In this document: positions 9,154-18,452 of the stretch, one piece after another
How positions within the stretch are numbered: position 1 is the stretch's first letter
How the letters are laid out: each line of letters opens with the position of its first letter
Source of the DNA: Flavobacterium agrisoli
GTDB taxonomy: Bacteria > Bacteroidota > Bacteroidia > Flavobacteriales > Flavobacteriaceae
Length of the DNA: 64,000 nucleotides
Direction: 5' to 3'
Assembly: GCF_016522065.1 (NCBI RefSeq)
Contig: NZ_JAEHFV010000002.1
Location: 434,001 to 498,000, forward strand
The notes under the pieces: generated by a model
Seen by the model: the letters and a program-made list of their open reading frames with translations, nothing else
The model's database searches: none
What the model was told of the DNA's origin: nothing
Made by a program: the position numbers and the translations under genes

Positions 9154-10797
9154 ATGAATTTAAATACCGAAAACCCATCCACTCTAAAGGCCTGGAAAAA
9201 ATTACAAGCTCATTTTGAAGCCACTCATCAAACTACTTTGCAAGAATTATTTGCGGCAGACAGTACAAGAGCCGAAAAATTCAACATCCAGTGGAATGAT
9301 TTTTTAGTCGATTTTTCTAAAAATAAAATCACCAAAGAAACACTTGATTTGTTGCTTGATTTAGCGAACGAAGTCGATTTAAAATCGGCAATTGCTGCTT
9401 ATTTTGGTGGAGCCTTAATCAATAAAACCGAAAATAGAGCCGTTTTACACACTGCTTTACGTGCTGAAGATAACGCCGTAATTATGGCCGATGGCAAAAA
9501 TGTGATGCCCGAAGTAATTGCGGTTAAAAACAAAATCAAACAATTTACCCATGAAGTTGTGTCCGGAATCCGAAAAGGATATTCGGGTCTACCTTTTACC
9601 GATGTGGTGAATATCGGAATTGGAGGTTCCGACTTAGGCCCAGATATGGCTGTAGAAGCGTTGCAATTTTACAAAAATCATTTAACCACACACTTTGTTT
9701 CGAATGTAGATGGCGACCATGTAAACGAAGTCATTAAAAAGTTAAATCCCGAAACTACTCTTTTTGTAATTGTTTCTAAAACGTTTACCACTCAAGAAAC
9801 CTTAACCAATGCGATTACCATAAAAGATTGGTTTTTAAAATCGGCACAACCCGAAGACATTGCCAAACACTTTGTAGCTGTTTCAACCAATATCGAAAAA
9901 GTAACAGCTTACGGAATAGATCCAGAAAATATTTTTCCGATGTGGGATTGGGTTGGCGGTCGATTTTCGTTGTGGAGCGCCGTAGGATTGAGTATCAGTT
10001 TAGCCGTAGGATTTGAACATTACAATAACTTATTAAAGGGAGCACAGGAAATGGACGAACATTTCAAATCAGCTGCTTTTGATCAAAACATCCCGGTTAT
10101 TTTAGCTTTATTAAGTATTTGGTATAATAACTTTTATGGCGCCGAAAGCGAAGCCTTGATTCCATACACCCAATATCTTAAAAAATTAGCTCCCTATTTG
10201 CAACAAGCCACTATGGAAAGTAATGGTAAAAGTGTGGGACGCGATGGCAAACCAGTCGATTACCAAACCGGAACTATTATCTGGGGAGAACCTGGAACCA
10301 ACTCACAACATGCCTTTTTTCAGTTGATACATCAAGGAACCAAACTAATTCCGACCGATTTTATAGGTTTTGTGCACTCTTTATACGGAAACAAAGACCA
10401 TCATGACAAATTAATGTCGAATTTCTTTGCTCAAACCGAAGCGCTTTTAAATGGAAAAACTGAAAATCAAGTTTTAGCGGAATTTAAAAAACAAGAGCTT
10501 TCAGCCAAAAAAGCGGCCTTTTTGTTACCCTTTAAAGTTTTTACCGGAAACAAACCAACCAATACCATTTTAATTCAAAAATTATCACCTAAAACGTTGG
10601 GTGCTTTAATTGCCATGTACGAACACAAAATTTTTGTTCAAGGTATTATTTGGAACATTTTTAGTTACGACCAATGGGGAGTAGAACTTGGAAAACAATT
10701 GGCAAATTCTATTTTAGAAGAAATTGAATCGGGCGTAGTGAAAAACCACGACAGTTCTACTGAACTCTTACTAAACTACTTTATAAAAAACAGCTAA
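9154..10797 (+). CDS. pgi: Glucose-6-phosphate isomerase
   Basis: A 547-aa cytosolic enzyme interconverting glucose 6-phosphate and fructose 6-phosphate in glycolysis. It has the sugar-isomerase signatures [42 protein letters not shown] and [18 protein letters not shown], plus the C-terminal [13 protein letters not shown]. Length matches the long bacterial/eukaryotic form. A TAnnTTTG -7 box (TATTTTTG, 9118-9125) lies just upstream, suggesting its own promoter. A strong terminator follows. Confidence 0.95.
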   Translation: MNLNTENPSTLKAWKKLQAHFEATHQTTLQELFAADSTRAEKFNIQWNDFLVDFSKNKITKETLDLLLDLANEVDLKSAIAAYFGGALINKTENRAVLHTALRAEDNAVIMADGKNVMPEVIAVKNKIKQFTHEVVSGIRKGYSGLPFTDVVNIGIGGSDLGPDMAVEALQFYKNHLTTHFVSNVDGDHVNEVIKKLNPETTLFVIVSKTFTTQETLTNAITIKDWFLKSAQPEDIAKHFVAVSTNIEKVTAYGIDPENIFPMWDWVGGRFSLWSAVGLSISLAVGFEHYNNLLKGAQEMDEHFKSAAFDQNIPVILALLSIWYNNFYGAESEALIPYTQYLKKLAPYLQQATMESNGKSVGRDGKPVDYQTGTIIWGEPGTNSQHAFFQLIHQGTKLIPTDFIGFVHSLYGNKDHHDKLMSNFFAQTEALLNGKTENQVLAEFKKQELSAKKAAFLLPFKVFTGNKPTNTILIQKLSPKTLGALIAMYEHKIFVQGIIWNIFSYDQWGVELGKQLANSILEEIESGVVKNHDSSTELLLNYFIKNS

Positions 10798-10820
10798 CGT
10801 TTTTTTACGCCATTCTATTC

Positions 10821-10860
10821 AAAAAATGCATTGATTATTTCTAAATCAATGCATTTTTTT
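10821..10860 (+). terminator. Intrinsic terminator after pgi
   Basis: Inverted repeat AATGCATTGATT / AATCAATGCATT with a short loop, followed by a T run (10854-10860) and preceded by an A run, so it could work in both directions. It closes the pgi unit. The rest of the 307-bp gap to 11104 is AT-rich and holds no ORF; only the promoter-like box below was seen in it. Confidence 0.75.
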
Positions 10861-11070
10861 CATTAAAAACATCGAAACACATACTTTTAATCAAAATATA
10901 GCACTTAAAAACCCGTCTGAATTTTAAGGATTTAACAAAAAAAACAGCAAAAAATTCAACAAAGCAAGATTAAATTTATATCTAACTAAAAAATTCATTT
11001 TAATTCGCAATGAATAATGCAAAAGCGTTCTTTGTTAACGTTTTGCTAACACTATCTGATATTTTTGTTA

Positions 11071-11078
11071 TAATTTTG
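11071..11078 (+). promoter_or_regulatory. -7 box upstream of the TonB-dependent receptor gene
   Basis: TAATTTTG fits the Bacteroidota -7 consensus TAnnTTTG and sits 27 bp before the receptor start codon. The nearest TTG that could act as a -33 box (11043-11045) is 25 bp away, longer than usual, so only the -7 box is supported. Confidence 0.45.
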
Positions 11079-11104
11079 CCAAAAACAAATAAAGAAAACT
11101 TCAA

Positions 11105-13765
11105 ATGAAAACAATGAAAAACTGGTTACTCACAGGACTATTATTCATGATTATTTCAGCTGGATTTGCCCAAGGTAAAATTACCGGATCCATAAGTGAC
11201 GGTATGAGTTCTTTACCAGGAGCTAATGTGGCTATTAAAGGAACTTCACAAGCAACTACTACTGATTTTGATGGAAAATTCACTCTCAGTACGCAAATGA
11301 ATTCTGGCGAGTTGATTATCTCATTTTTAGGATTTGAGAATACAACTGTAAAATTTAATTTTTCTAACGGCTCAAGTGTAGATTTAGGAACGATTGTTCT
11401 TACTTCCGACTCTAATCAACTTGATGAAATTGTTGTAATGGGTAAAGGAATCATCGATTTAGCAAAAGATCGTAAAACTCCTATTGCGGTTTCAACAATT
11501 AAAGCAGCAGACATTCAAGCCAAAGTAGGTACTTCTGATATTACACAAACTATGGTTAATACGCCATCAGTGTATGTTGCAGGTCAAGCAGGAGGATATG
11601 GTGATTCTAGAATTAGTGTTCGTGGTTTTGCTCAAGATAACACAGCCTTTTTATTAAACGGACAACCAATCAATGGAATGGAAGACGGTAAAATGTACTG
11701 GTCAAACTGGTCTGGAATGTCTGATATTGCTAATGCTGTTCAAATTCAAAGAGGTCTAGGATCTTCAAAATTAGCTATCTCGTCAGTAGGTGGTACAGTT
11801 AACTTTATCACAAAAGCGACAGACAAAAAACAAGGTGGTTTTGCTTCTGTAGGTGTTGCAAATGACAATTACTTTAAAACAACAGCTGCTTACAGTACTG
11901 GAATGAGCAAAAGCGGTTGGGGAACAAGTGTTATGCTTTCTCACTGGCAAGGTGACGGATATAATGATGGTACTTACGGAAGAGGTGAAACTTACTTTAT
12001 TTCTGTGGGATATAAAGCAAATGATAGACACAGTTTTAACTTTTTATTGACTGGAGCTCCTCAAGAACACGATCAAAACTTCACGAAAGCAATTAGTGAC
12101 TACCAAAAATATGGTAGAAAATACAATAATAACTGGGGAACTCAAAACGGAGAATACAAATCTGAAAGAACCAATTACTACCACAAACCAGTAATGAACT
12201 TAAACTGGGATTTTGATATTAATGAGAAAACACAACTTTCTACAGTAGCTTACGCTTCTTGGGGAAGAGGTGGAGGAACAGGTAGCTACGGAAGTAAATT
12301 ACCCGCAGTAGATGGTCAAATAAATTTTGACGGAATGTACAACAAGAACCAAACAATTGGTAACGGAACTGGAAATAGTGACGGAAGAAGTACTAACGGA
12401 GCTTATTTGATTCGATCATCTGCTAACAATCACGCTTGGTATGGTTTAGTATCAAACTTAAAAAACCAATTAACTGAAAATTTATCACTGAATGTTGGTA
12501 TTGATTTAAGAACTTACACAGGTGATCACTACAGATATGTTTCTGACTTTGTAGGTTTATCGAGTTGGACTGATACTAAGGCTTTGCTAAACGGAAACCA
12601 TCAATCAAGTGGAACATCTGCTGTACATTTTGTAAATAAAGAATATTCAATAGAAAGATGGAAATCAACTTTTCAAAAAGTTGCGGACAATCAAAAAATC
12701 AATTACGATTATAGTGAAACCATTTCTTACGGAGGTCTTTTTGGTCAATTAGAATATGCTAAAAATGATTTTTCAGCTTTCTTTCAAGGATCTGTATCTA
12801 ACCAATCTCACGTACGTACAGACCCATATAATTACATTTCTGAAGCACAAGAATCAGAAAAAGTTAACAATGTTGGTTTTAATGTAAAAGCAGGAACTAG
12901 TTACAAAATAGCAAACCAACATACTGTCTATGCAAATGCAGGATATTATGATCGTCAACCATATCATGATAATATTTATTTAAATTTTACTAATGAACTT
13001 AATCCTTTTACAGAAAATGAAAAAATATTAGGTTTAGAAGCTGGATATACTTTTTCTTCAAAAATATTTACTGCTAGTGTAAATGCTTACAGAACATCAT
13101 GGAAAGATAGAGTAACAACATCTACCACAACCGCTTCAGCAGCAGATGTTACAAAATATCCTAGTTTAGCAGTAGGTGATTTAATTCACAAAACAGATCA
13201 AGGTTTAGAGCAATTACATACCGGTATCGAATTGGATTTTGTTGCTAAATTAATGCCTAAATTAGACCTTACAGGTTTTGCTTCTTTCGGAAATTGGGAA
13301 TATCAAAACTCAGTAGTTTCTACATACAGAGATGATAGTTTTAACACTTTAGAAGTAAAAAGTGTTGATGTTGACGGTGGTAAAGTTGGTGACGCAGCTC
13401 AAAGTACTTTAGGCTTAGGATTCAAATATGAAATTTTTACAAGATTTTCTGTCGATGCAGATTGGAGAAATTATGCTAAACTATACTCTAATGTTGGTGC
13501 TGTTAAAAATAACTTAGAATTACCTAACTACGATTTAGTTGATGCGGGTATCTCTTATAAACTTTTAACCGGAAGTAATAGTTTCGATTCTATCTCATTC
13601 CGTTTAAATGTTAACAATGTATTTGATGAAGTTTATCTTTCTGAATTAACTTCTTCAACAGCAGCTGGACCAACAGATGAAACTTACAAAGGTATTAATG
13701 TTTCGAACAGAGGTTTCTTCGGATTAGGAAGAACATGGAACTTTAGTGTTCGTTTCAACTTCTAA
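11105..13765 (+). CDS. TonB-dependent outer-membrane receptor
   Basis: The 886-aa protein has a signal peptide (to about GFAQG), then a carboxypeptidase-regulatory-like beta domain (KITGSISDGMSSLPGANVAI to about residue 100, with the family DFDGKFTLS), then a plug (around 120-240, with VRGFAQDNTAFLLNGQPING and RGLGSSKLAISSVGGTVNFI), then a barrel of about 640 residues ending in a terminal Phe (WNFSVRFNF). It imports a large or scarce nutrient using TonB energy; the ligand cannot be read from sequence. No SusD partner is adjacent, which argues against a polysaccharide-utilisation pair. Flanked by its own promoter box and terminator, so probably monocistronic. Confidence 0.9.
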   Translation: MKTMKNWLLTGLLFMIISAGFAQGKITGSISDGMSSLPGANVAIKGTSQATTTDFDGKFTLSTQMNSGELIISFLGFENTTVKFNFSNGSSVDLGTIVLTSDSNQLDEIVVMGKGIIDLAKDRKTPIAVSTIKAADIQAKVGTSDITQTMVNTPSVYVAGQAGGYGDSRISVRGFAQDNTAFLLNGQPINGMEDGKMYWSNWSGMSDIANAVQIQRGLGSSKLAISSVGGTVNFITKATDKKQGGFASVGVANDNYFKTTAAYSTGMSKSGWGTSVMLSHWQGDGYNDGTYGRGETYFISVGYKANDRHSFNFLLTGAPQEHDQNFTKAISDYQKYGRKYNNNWGTQNGEYKSERTNYYHKPVMNLNWDFDINEKTQLSTVAYASWGRGGGTGSYGSKLPAVDGQINFDGMYNKNQTIGNGTGNSDGRSTNGAYLIRSSANNHAWYGLVSNLKNQLTENLSLNVGIDLRTYTGDHYRYVSDFVGLSSWTDTKALLNGNHQSSGTSAVHFVNKEYSIERWKSTFQKVADNQKINYDYSETISYGGLFGQLEYAKNDFSAFFQGSVSNQSHVRTDPYNYISEAQESEKVNNVGFNVKAGTSYKIANQHTVYANAGYYDRQPYHDNIYLNFTNELNPFTENEKILGLEAGYTFSSKIFTASVNAYRTSWKDRVTTSTTTASAADVTKYPSLAVGDLIHKTDQGLEQLHTGIELDFVAKLMPKLDLTGFASFGNWEYQNSVVSTYRDDSFNTLEVKSVDVDGGKVGDAAQSTLGLGFKYEIFTRFSVDADWRNYAKLYSNVGAVKNNLELPNYDLVDAGISYKLLTGSNSFDSISFRLNVNNVFDEVYLSELTSSTAAGPTDETYKGINVSNRGFFGLGRTWNFSVRFNF

Positions 13766-13787
13766 TATTTAGAATCTAAATAAATAT

Positions 13788-13828
13788 CAAAACGGCAAGT
13801 GCGAATCGCATTTTGCCGTTTTTTTTAT
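13788..13828 (+). terminator. Intrinsic terminator after the TonB receptor gene
   Basis: AACGGCAA (13791-13798) pairs with TTGCCGTT (13813-13820). The inner TGCG AAT CGCA extends the stem and a long T run follows. Confidence 0.8.
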
Positions 13829-13868
13829 GCGTTTTTTATTTATATTTGTTAAAAACAATCTTTAATTT

Positions 13869-14291
13869 ATGTACCATTTTATTCAAAAAATGCACTCAGG
13901 CTGGGCCTATCTGGTGCTCCTTTTGTTAATTATAGCCATCATAAATGCTATAATGGGTTTATCCTCAAAAAAACAATTTACAGACAAAGACCGCAAAATT
14001 GGTTTGTTTGCCCTTATTGCTACACACCTTCAATTGGTAATTGGTTTTGTAGTTTATTTTGTTTCGCCTTTTGGAAAAGCCGCTTTAGGACAAATGAGCG
14101 ATGCCGCTTTACGATTAACTTCTTTAGAGCATCCACTAATTAATATTATTGCCATTGCCCTAATTACTATTGGTTGGTCAAAACATAAAAAAACATCTGA
14201 TAGCACGGCAAAATTTAAATCATTTGCAATTTTTTATGGTTTAGGTTTACTTTTAATCTTGAGCAGAATACCATGGAAATTATGGTTTTAA
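13869..14291 (+). CDS. Four-helix membrane protein (annotated 'cytochrome B'-like in relatives)
   Basis: The 140-aa protein has four predicted membrane helices (about 10-30, 45-68, 88-108, 120-138). His9 (KMHSGWAYLVL), His57 in ATHLQLVIGFVVYF and His92 in LEHPLI lie in or near helices and could bind heme, the reason relatives are often labelled cytochrome B. This is a remembered label, not shown by the sequence. It sits alone between two terminators. Role unknown. Confidence 0.7.
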   Translation: MYHFIQKMHSGWAYLVLLLLIIAIINAIMGLSSKKQFTDKDRKIGLFALIATHLQLVIGFVVYFVSPFGKAALGQMSDAALRLTSLEHPLINIIAIALITIGWSKHKKTSDSTAKFKSFAIFYGLGLLLILSRIPWKLWF

Positions 14292-14297
14292 TATTTT

Positions 14298-14325
14298 AAA
14301 AGCCCTTTTTACAGGGCTTTTTTTA
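14298..14325 (+). terminator. Intrinsic terminator
   Basis: AAAAGCCCT (14298-14306) pairs with AGGGCTTTT (14313-14321), followed by T. It ends the four-helix membrane protein gene. Confidence 0.8.
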
Positions 14326-14376
14326 TCTCGGCATATTATTTGAACATACTCCCCAAGTCTGAACAAAATAAAAATT

Positions 14377-14871
14377 ATGAAGCACAAAAAAAACCTTTTT
14401 CAATGGCTCATCAGTCTTTTATTATTGGTATTTAGCATTACTTATTTGTATTGCCAAGCAAAACCTACTGCACAACCCATCAAACAAGATAGCGTAAAAA
14501 TGTCTAAAATAAAGACCGCTATTTTTGATAAAGACACGACCATCATTCTTGAAAAACCACTAAAATTAAAACTCTATCAAAAATCGGCTCATGCCTCCTA
14601 TTATGCCGACCGATTTAACGGAAAACGTACCGCCAGCGGAACCAAATTTGATAACAACAAATACACAGCTGCCCATAAAAAACTACCTTTTGGAACTAAA
14701 GTAAAAGTAACCAACGAACTTAACGGAAAATCCGTGATTGTAGAAATTACTGATCGTGGTCCTTTTGTAAAAACACGTGATATCGACCTTTCGAAACGTG
14801 CCTTTATGGATATTGTCAAACGAAATGGAGCTGGAATCATGACGGTGACGATTGAAATTATTGAGGATTAA
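14377..14871 (+). CDS. RlpA-like septal ring protein (double-psi beta-barrel)
   Basis: The 164-aa exported protein has an N-terminal hydrophobic segment (about 8-26). The RlpA/3D domain covers about residues 68-160: [16 protein letters not shown], then [13 protein letters not shown] and [20 protein letters not shown], with the catalytic-type Asp in the TDRGPF motif. Members act on, or bind, glycan strands stripped of peptides at the division site. The SPOR domain found in Escherichia coli RlpA is absent, as is common in short bacterial forms. Lies 55 bp before the ArsC-like gene. Confidence 0.85.
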   Translation: MKHKKNLFQWLISLLLLVFSITYLYCQAKPTAQPIKQDSVKMSKIKTAIFDKDTTIILEKPLKLKLYQKSAHASYYADRFNGKRTASGTKFDNNKYTAAHKKLPFGTKVKVTNELNGKSVIVEITDRGPFVKTRDIDLSKRAFMDIVKRNGAGIMTVTIEIIED

Positions 14872-14925
14872 ATTCGATGTTGATATTCTTAAAATTTTAT
14901 ATGGAAATTTTACAAAAACAAAACC

Positions 14926-15276
14926 ATGAATAAAATATACTATTTAGCCTCGTGCGATACCTGTCGGAAAATCATCAAAAGTCTTCCTGAAGACAGTCAA
15001 TTGGAGTACCACGATATCAAACAAAATCCCATCACCGAAGCTGAATTAGATCAAATGCAACAGTTGGCAGGCAGCTACGAAGCACTATTTAGCCGAAAAG
15101 CACAATTGTACAAATCGATGGATTTGAAAAACAAAAACTTGACCGAAAGTGATTATAAAAAATACATTCTCGAACATTATACTTTTTTAAGTCGCCCGGT
15201 TTTTATCATTGATGGCAAAATTTACATCGGAAACAGTCAAAAAAACATTGCTGAAGTGTTAAAAGTATTGGGTTAA
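14926..15276 (+). CDS. ArsC/Spx-family thioredoxin-fold protein
   Basis: The 116-aa protein has the ArsC-family fold, with the N-terminal CDTCRK motif (two Cys at about 10 and 13) and a C-terminal LSRPVFIIDGKIYIGN containing the cis-Pro region. Relatives include arsenate reductase, Spx and YffB. No arsenic-resistance genes are adjacent, so a general glutaredoxin-like or reductase role is as likely as arsenate reduction. Confidence 0.75.
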   Translation: MNKIYYLASCDTCRKIIKSLPEDSQLEYHDIKQNPITEAELDQMQQLAGSYEALFSRKAQLYKSMDLKNKNLTESDYKKYILEHYTFLSRPVFIIDGKIYIGNSQKNIAEVLKVLG

Positions 15277-15326
15277 TCTGTCCAGGTTTTTTGTAAATTA
15301 GCTGTTCATCATAAAATCGTATTTTA

Positions 15327-15866
15327 ATGGCAATTGCAAAACCCTTCAACCTTACCCAATGGCTCGACGAAAACCGTCATTTACTAAAACCGCCAGTAGG
15401 GAATAAAAATCTTTACACCGAGTCGGGAGATTATATTGTAATGGTTGTGGCAGGTCCTAATGCCCGAAAAGATTATCATTACAACGAAACCGAAGAATTA
15501 TTTTACCAACTTGAAGGTACTATAAAAGTAGTCATTCAAGAAGACGGTCAACGCAAAGAAATGGAACTCAATGCGGGCGACATGTATTTGCATCCTGCCA
15601 AAATACCTCATTCTCCCGTACGTTCCGAAGGTTCAATTGGCTTAGTAATAGAAAGGAAAAGAGCAGGAAAAGGATATACTGATGGTTTGCTTTGGCATTG
15701 CGACAATTGCAACCATAAACTCTACGAAGTGTATTTTGAACTAAATGATATAGAAAAAGATTTTTTACCACATTTTGAGCATTTTTACAATTCTAAGGAA
15801 TTACGAACTTGTGCTAATTGTGGCACTGTTATGGAAAGTGATTCGAGATTTGTGGCGAAGAAATAA
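15327..15866 (+). CDS. 3-hydroxyanthranilate 3,4-dioxygenase
   Basis: The 179-aa cupin enzyme opens 3-hydroxyanthranilate to aminocarboxymuconate semialdehyde (quinolinate/NAD or full tryptophan degradation). The iron site is in GPNARKDYHYNETEELFYQLEG (His and Glu) and the later HPAKIPHSP. Two CxxC motifs (CDNCN near 131, CANCG near 166) form the second, rubredoxin-like iron site of the bacterial short form. It belongs to the pathway begun by kynA at 6883 but is not in one operon with it. Confidence 0.92.
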   Translation: MAIAKPFNLTQWLDENRHLLKPPVGNKNLYTESGDYIVMVVAGPNARKDYHYNETEELFYQLEGTIKVVIQEDGQRKEMELNAGDMYLHPAKIPHSPVRSEGSIGLVIERKRAGKGYTDGLLWHCDNCNHKLYEVYFELNDIEKDFLPHFEHFYNSKELRTCANCGTVMESDSRFVAKK

Positions 15867-15931
15867 CTTGATTACAATTTTGAGTAATTACAGTTAAAAG
15901 TACAGTTAAGAAATCTTTGTTATCTTTGTCA

Positions 15932-16534
15932 ATGAATAAATCATTAAAAAATGAACTACGCGATATCCTTTCAGGAAAGAACGAAATTAGGTTTGGAACA
16001 ATTATCCAAACAATCGCCGGTTACCTTAAAAATGGCGAAAAAACAAGCGCAACAATTGAAAACGAAAAGTATTTCAAAGAACAAGAAAAAGAGAGATTAG
16101 AAAAATTTATTTCTGAAAACAAACTGTGGGTAAATAATGTCGACTTTTCTCAGTATGTGAGTGAAGGTGCTGAACAAAAAGTTTACTTAAAAGACAGTGA
16201 GCACGTTATAAAACTTAATGATGCCATTTATTACAGCTCTTGGAAAGACTACTTTTACAATTTATTACTCCATAATTTTTTCTTCTCTGATACCGCTTAT
16301 GATTTAGTTGGTTTTACAAAAAACGAAGGAATTTTATATGCAATAGTTAAACAAAACTATGTTTTAATTACCTCTAATACAGACTTATCTAAAGTGAAAA
16401 GTTTTTTAACTTTAAACGGATTTGAAAACAATCGAAATAATGATTATTACAACGGCGAATTAGGTATAATTCTATAAGACTTACACGACGAAAATGTACT
16501 AACTCGCAATGATGTTTTATATTTTATAGATACG
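15932..16534 (+). pseudogene. Polyvalent-kinase-like protein interrupted by a stop codon
   Basis: ATG at 15932 (6 codons inside a TTG-started frame) opens 181 residues ending GELGIIL. A TAA stop at 16475-16477 follows, and the same frame continues DLHDENVLTRNDVLYFIDT to 16534. Related proteins from Bacteroidetes mobile elements, as I recall them, read ILEDLHDENVL across this point, so a single GAA-to-TAA change would explain the stop. The upstream part keeps SEGAEQKVYL and the kinase-like HDEN block lies after the stop. Past FIDT the frame runs into the next gene without family-like sequence, so the C-terminus also seems lost. A TAnnTTTG box (15921-15928) sits 3 bp before the ATG. Confidence 0.6.
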
Positions 16535-16571
16535 TTAGCAGAAAGTTTATCAGACCGCAAACATAACGACA

Positions 16572-17111
16572 ATGAAATCAATAGTACAACAATTAAGAGA
16601 AGAAAAAAACTTAACACAAAGCGAACTTGCCGAAAAAAGTGGACTTTCATTAAGGACAATTCAAAGAATTGAGGCGGGTAAAATTCCAAAAGGATTTACT
16701 TTGAAAACTTTAGCGAATATCTTTGAAACGGAACCCGAAAAGCTAATTCCTTCTAAAGAAATTGTAAAACTTGATAGAGCAAAATTAATTAATTTATCTA
16801 GTTTAATTGGACTTTTAATACCTTTTGGTGGAGTTCTTTTTCCATTGATATTAACATATAAAACAAAAGATTCTAAAAACAAAGAATTAGGAAAAAGCAT
16901 TGTAAGTGTTCAAATTATTTTAACTGTTGCACTGGCTGTTTCTCAAATCGCAAGTCCATTCATTCAAAAATTATTATCGCTACATTTTCCTCTTTTTTTA
17001 GTACCATTATTACTCATTTTTTGCCTAAAATTATTGATAGTCATTTTCAATGGCATTAGTTTAAACAATAAAAATGATTTACATAAAAATTTAAAAATCA
17101 ACTATTTATAA
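16572..17111 (+). CDS. XRE-family regulator with C-terminal membrane helices
   Basis: The 179-aa protein has an N-terminal helix-turn-helix (residues 1-60: LREEKNLTQSELAEKSGLS, then LRTIQRIEAGKIPKG), followed by about three membrane helices (roughly 76-95, 110-130, 138-158). It is a DNA-binding protein tied to the membrane; such proteins usually sense a membrane or envelope signal, which is inference here. The start overlaps the degenerate tail of the upstream pseudogene. Target unknown; the neighbouring protease-like gene has its own promoter and is a candidate. Confidence 0.75.
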   Translation: MKSIVQQLREEKNLTQSELAEKSGLSLRTIQRIEAGKIPKGFTLKTLANIFETEPEKLIPSKEIVKLDRAKLINLSSLIGLLIPFGGVLFPLILTYKTKDSKNKELGKSIVSVQIILTVALAVSQIASPFIQKLLSLHFPLFLVPLLLIFCLKLLIVIFNGISLNNKNDLHKNLKINYL

Positions 17112-17124
17112 TACTTGTCAGCAA

Positions 17125-17153
17125 ATTGACGTAAAATTGGCGTATTACTTTTG
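17125..17153 (+). promoter_or_regulatory. Promoter of the two-motif aspartyl protease-like gene
   Basis: TTG (17126-17128), 17 bp, then TACTTTTG (17146-17153), a good match in sequence and spacing to the Flavobacterium promoter (TTG / TAnnTTTG). It lies about 45 bp before the start codon at 17201. Confidence 0.6.
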
Positions 17154-17200
17154 TTCAGAAAAAGTTTTCTAAAATTGACATTTGCAAAAAAAATAATCAA

Positions 17201-18112
17201 ATGAAAATTTTAAAGAAAATTGTATTGACCTTTTTGGTCGTTTTGGTTTTGACGGCACTTGGTGGCTACATTTATTTTGACCGAAAATTTACGCCCGATG
17301 AAAATTATTTGGCTATAGAAAATGAAAGCGGATTTATTCCATTAACATGGTTGGGTAAAGAGAAAAATGTTCTGTTACTTCCCATATATTTTGAGGGAGA
17401 CTCAACAAACTATTATTTGCAATTTGATACAGGTTCGCCTTACACAGTTTTTTATTCAGAATCAATTAAAAATATCTCTCAAATATCCGTAAATGAAAAA
17501 ATTGCAAAAACTTCTTTCTATATCGGAAAAACAAAAGTCATTTCCGATAAATTCAAAATTTACAATCAAGGAAATAACAAGGATGACCTTTCGTTAAAAA
17601 TAATTGGAACAATTGGTGCAGACATTTTGGAAAACAGAAAAACCATTATCAATTTTAAAGAAAATTATATTGCTTTAAATTTAGCAAAAACACCTTCTCA
17701 ATTTCAAACAAAACTATTTGATTTCAAATTCAAAAAAAGAAAAATCATCTTTAAAGGTTTATTAAAAGACAAAGAAGAAAGTTTTTTATTTGATTCAGGT
17801 ACAAGTGCTTATGAATTGTTGACCAACAAAGAAGTTTGGACAGACTTAAAACTACCAAATTCAAAAATAGATATTGAAAAATCGCAATCTTGGGATAAAG
17901 TTTTAACCACATATACAACAAATTGTAACCAAAAAATTCAATTTCAAAATCAAGAAATAACTTTAAACAAGGTAACTTATGTTGAAGGATTTTCACAAGT
18001 ACAATATGCAATGATGAAATTTTCAGGGATGACAGGAATGTTGGGCAACAAAATATTTTTGAATAATACATTGTACTTCGATTGTACACAAAACAAGATG
18101 GGAATTGAATAA
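17201..18112 (+). CDS. Membrane-anchored aspartyl protease-like protein with two D-[TS]-G motifs
   Basis: The 303-aa protein has one N-terminal membrane helix (about 7-26) and an extracytoplasmic part with two related lobes. Lobe 1 has FDTGSP (Asp76) followed by the glycine loop GTIGADILENR. Lobe 2 has FDSGTS (Asp198) followed by MTGMLGNKIFLNNTLYFDC. Each lobe therefore shows the D-[TS]-G plus hydrophobic-hydrophobic-Gly layout of aspartic proteases, which in retroviral-type enzymes comes from two chains and in pepsins from one. The spacing of 122 residues is shorter than in pepsin. It could be an active protease or a binding-only relative; I know no characterised close homologue. Confidence 0.65.
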   Translation: MKILKKIVLTFLVVLVLTALGGYIYFDRKFTPDENYLAIENESGFIPLTWLGKEKNVLLLPIYFEGDSTNYYLQFDTGSPYTVFYSESIKNISQISVNEKIAKTSFYIGKTKVISDKFKIYNQGNNKDDLSLKIIGTIGADILENRKTIINFKENYIALNLAKTPSQFQTKLFDFKFKKRKIIFKGLLKDKEESFLFDSGTSAYELLTNKEVWTDLKLPNSKIDIEKSQSWDKVLTTYTTNCNQKIQFQNQEITLNKVTYVEGFSQVQYAMMKFSGMTGMLGNKIFLNNTLYFDCTQNKMGIE

Positions 18113-18123
18113 AAAACCTTCTG

Positions 18124-18250
18124 CTAACAAGGGTTTTGCGTCAGGCGGGCTGAAGTACAAAATTCAAATTTTGTACTTCTATTAAAATTTGTATATTAGC
18201 TGAACGTTTCGGCTTTGAAAGCCCGCCCGAACGCAAAGCCCCAAAACGTT
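18124..18250. repeat. attC-like long imperfect inverted repeat with inner hairpin
   Basis: The outer arms CTAACAAGGGTTTTGCGTCA-GGCGGGCT (18124-18151) and AGCCCGCCC-GAACGCAAAGCC-CCAAAACGTT (18220-18250) pair through TTTGCGT-GGCGGGCT with a bulge. The inner arms GAAGTACAAAATT / AATTTTGTACTTC (18152-18164 with 18167-18179) pair perfectly over 13 bp. The left end CTAAC and right end AACGTT resemble the outer R-boxes of integron attC sites, but they do not match the full RYYYAAC/GTTRRRY consensus. Dispersed elements of this look are, from memory, frequent in Flavobacterium genomes. The rest of the gap to 18452 holds no gene. Confidence 0.6.
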
Positions 18251-18452
18251 TTTTATTTAACACCAAAATTTTGGTTAGAATAATATGCCATCCTAATCCA
18301 GTATCTAACCTTGCACCTCTTTGACTACCAAAGATTTTTTTTGAAAAATATCCAAAATGTCATAGTAACAAGTGCGAAAGAAATCTTTGTTTATTTTTTG
18401 ATTACAATAAAATACTATCAAAAAAAGGCTATAAATAGTTTTTCATTTCCAC

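Noticed and set aside
14926..15276. Arsenic resistance operon
   Set aside because: The ArsC-like gene has no ArsR, ArsB or Acr3 neighbour, so the name arsenate reductase is not supported by context.
18124..18250. True integron attC site
   Set aside because: The terminal boxes do not fit RYYYAAC/GTTRRRY and no integrase gene is in the window; kept only as attC-like.
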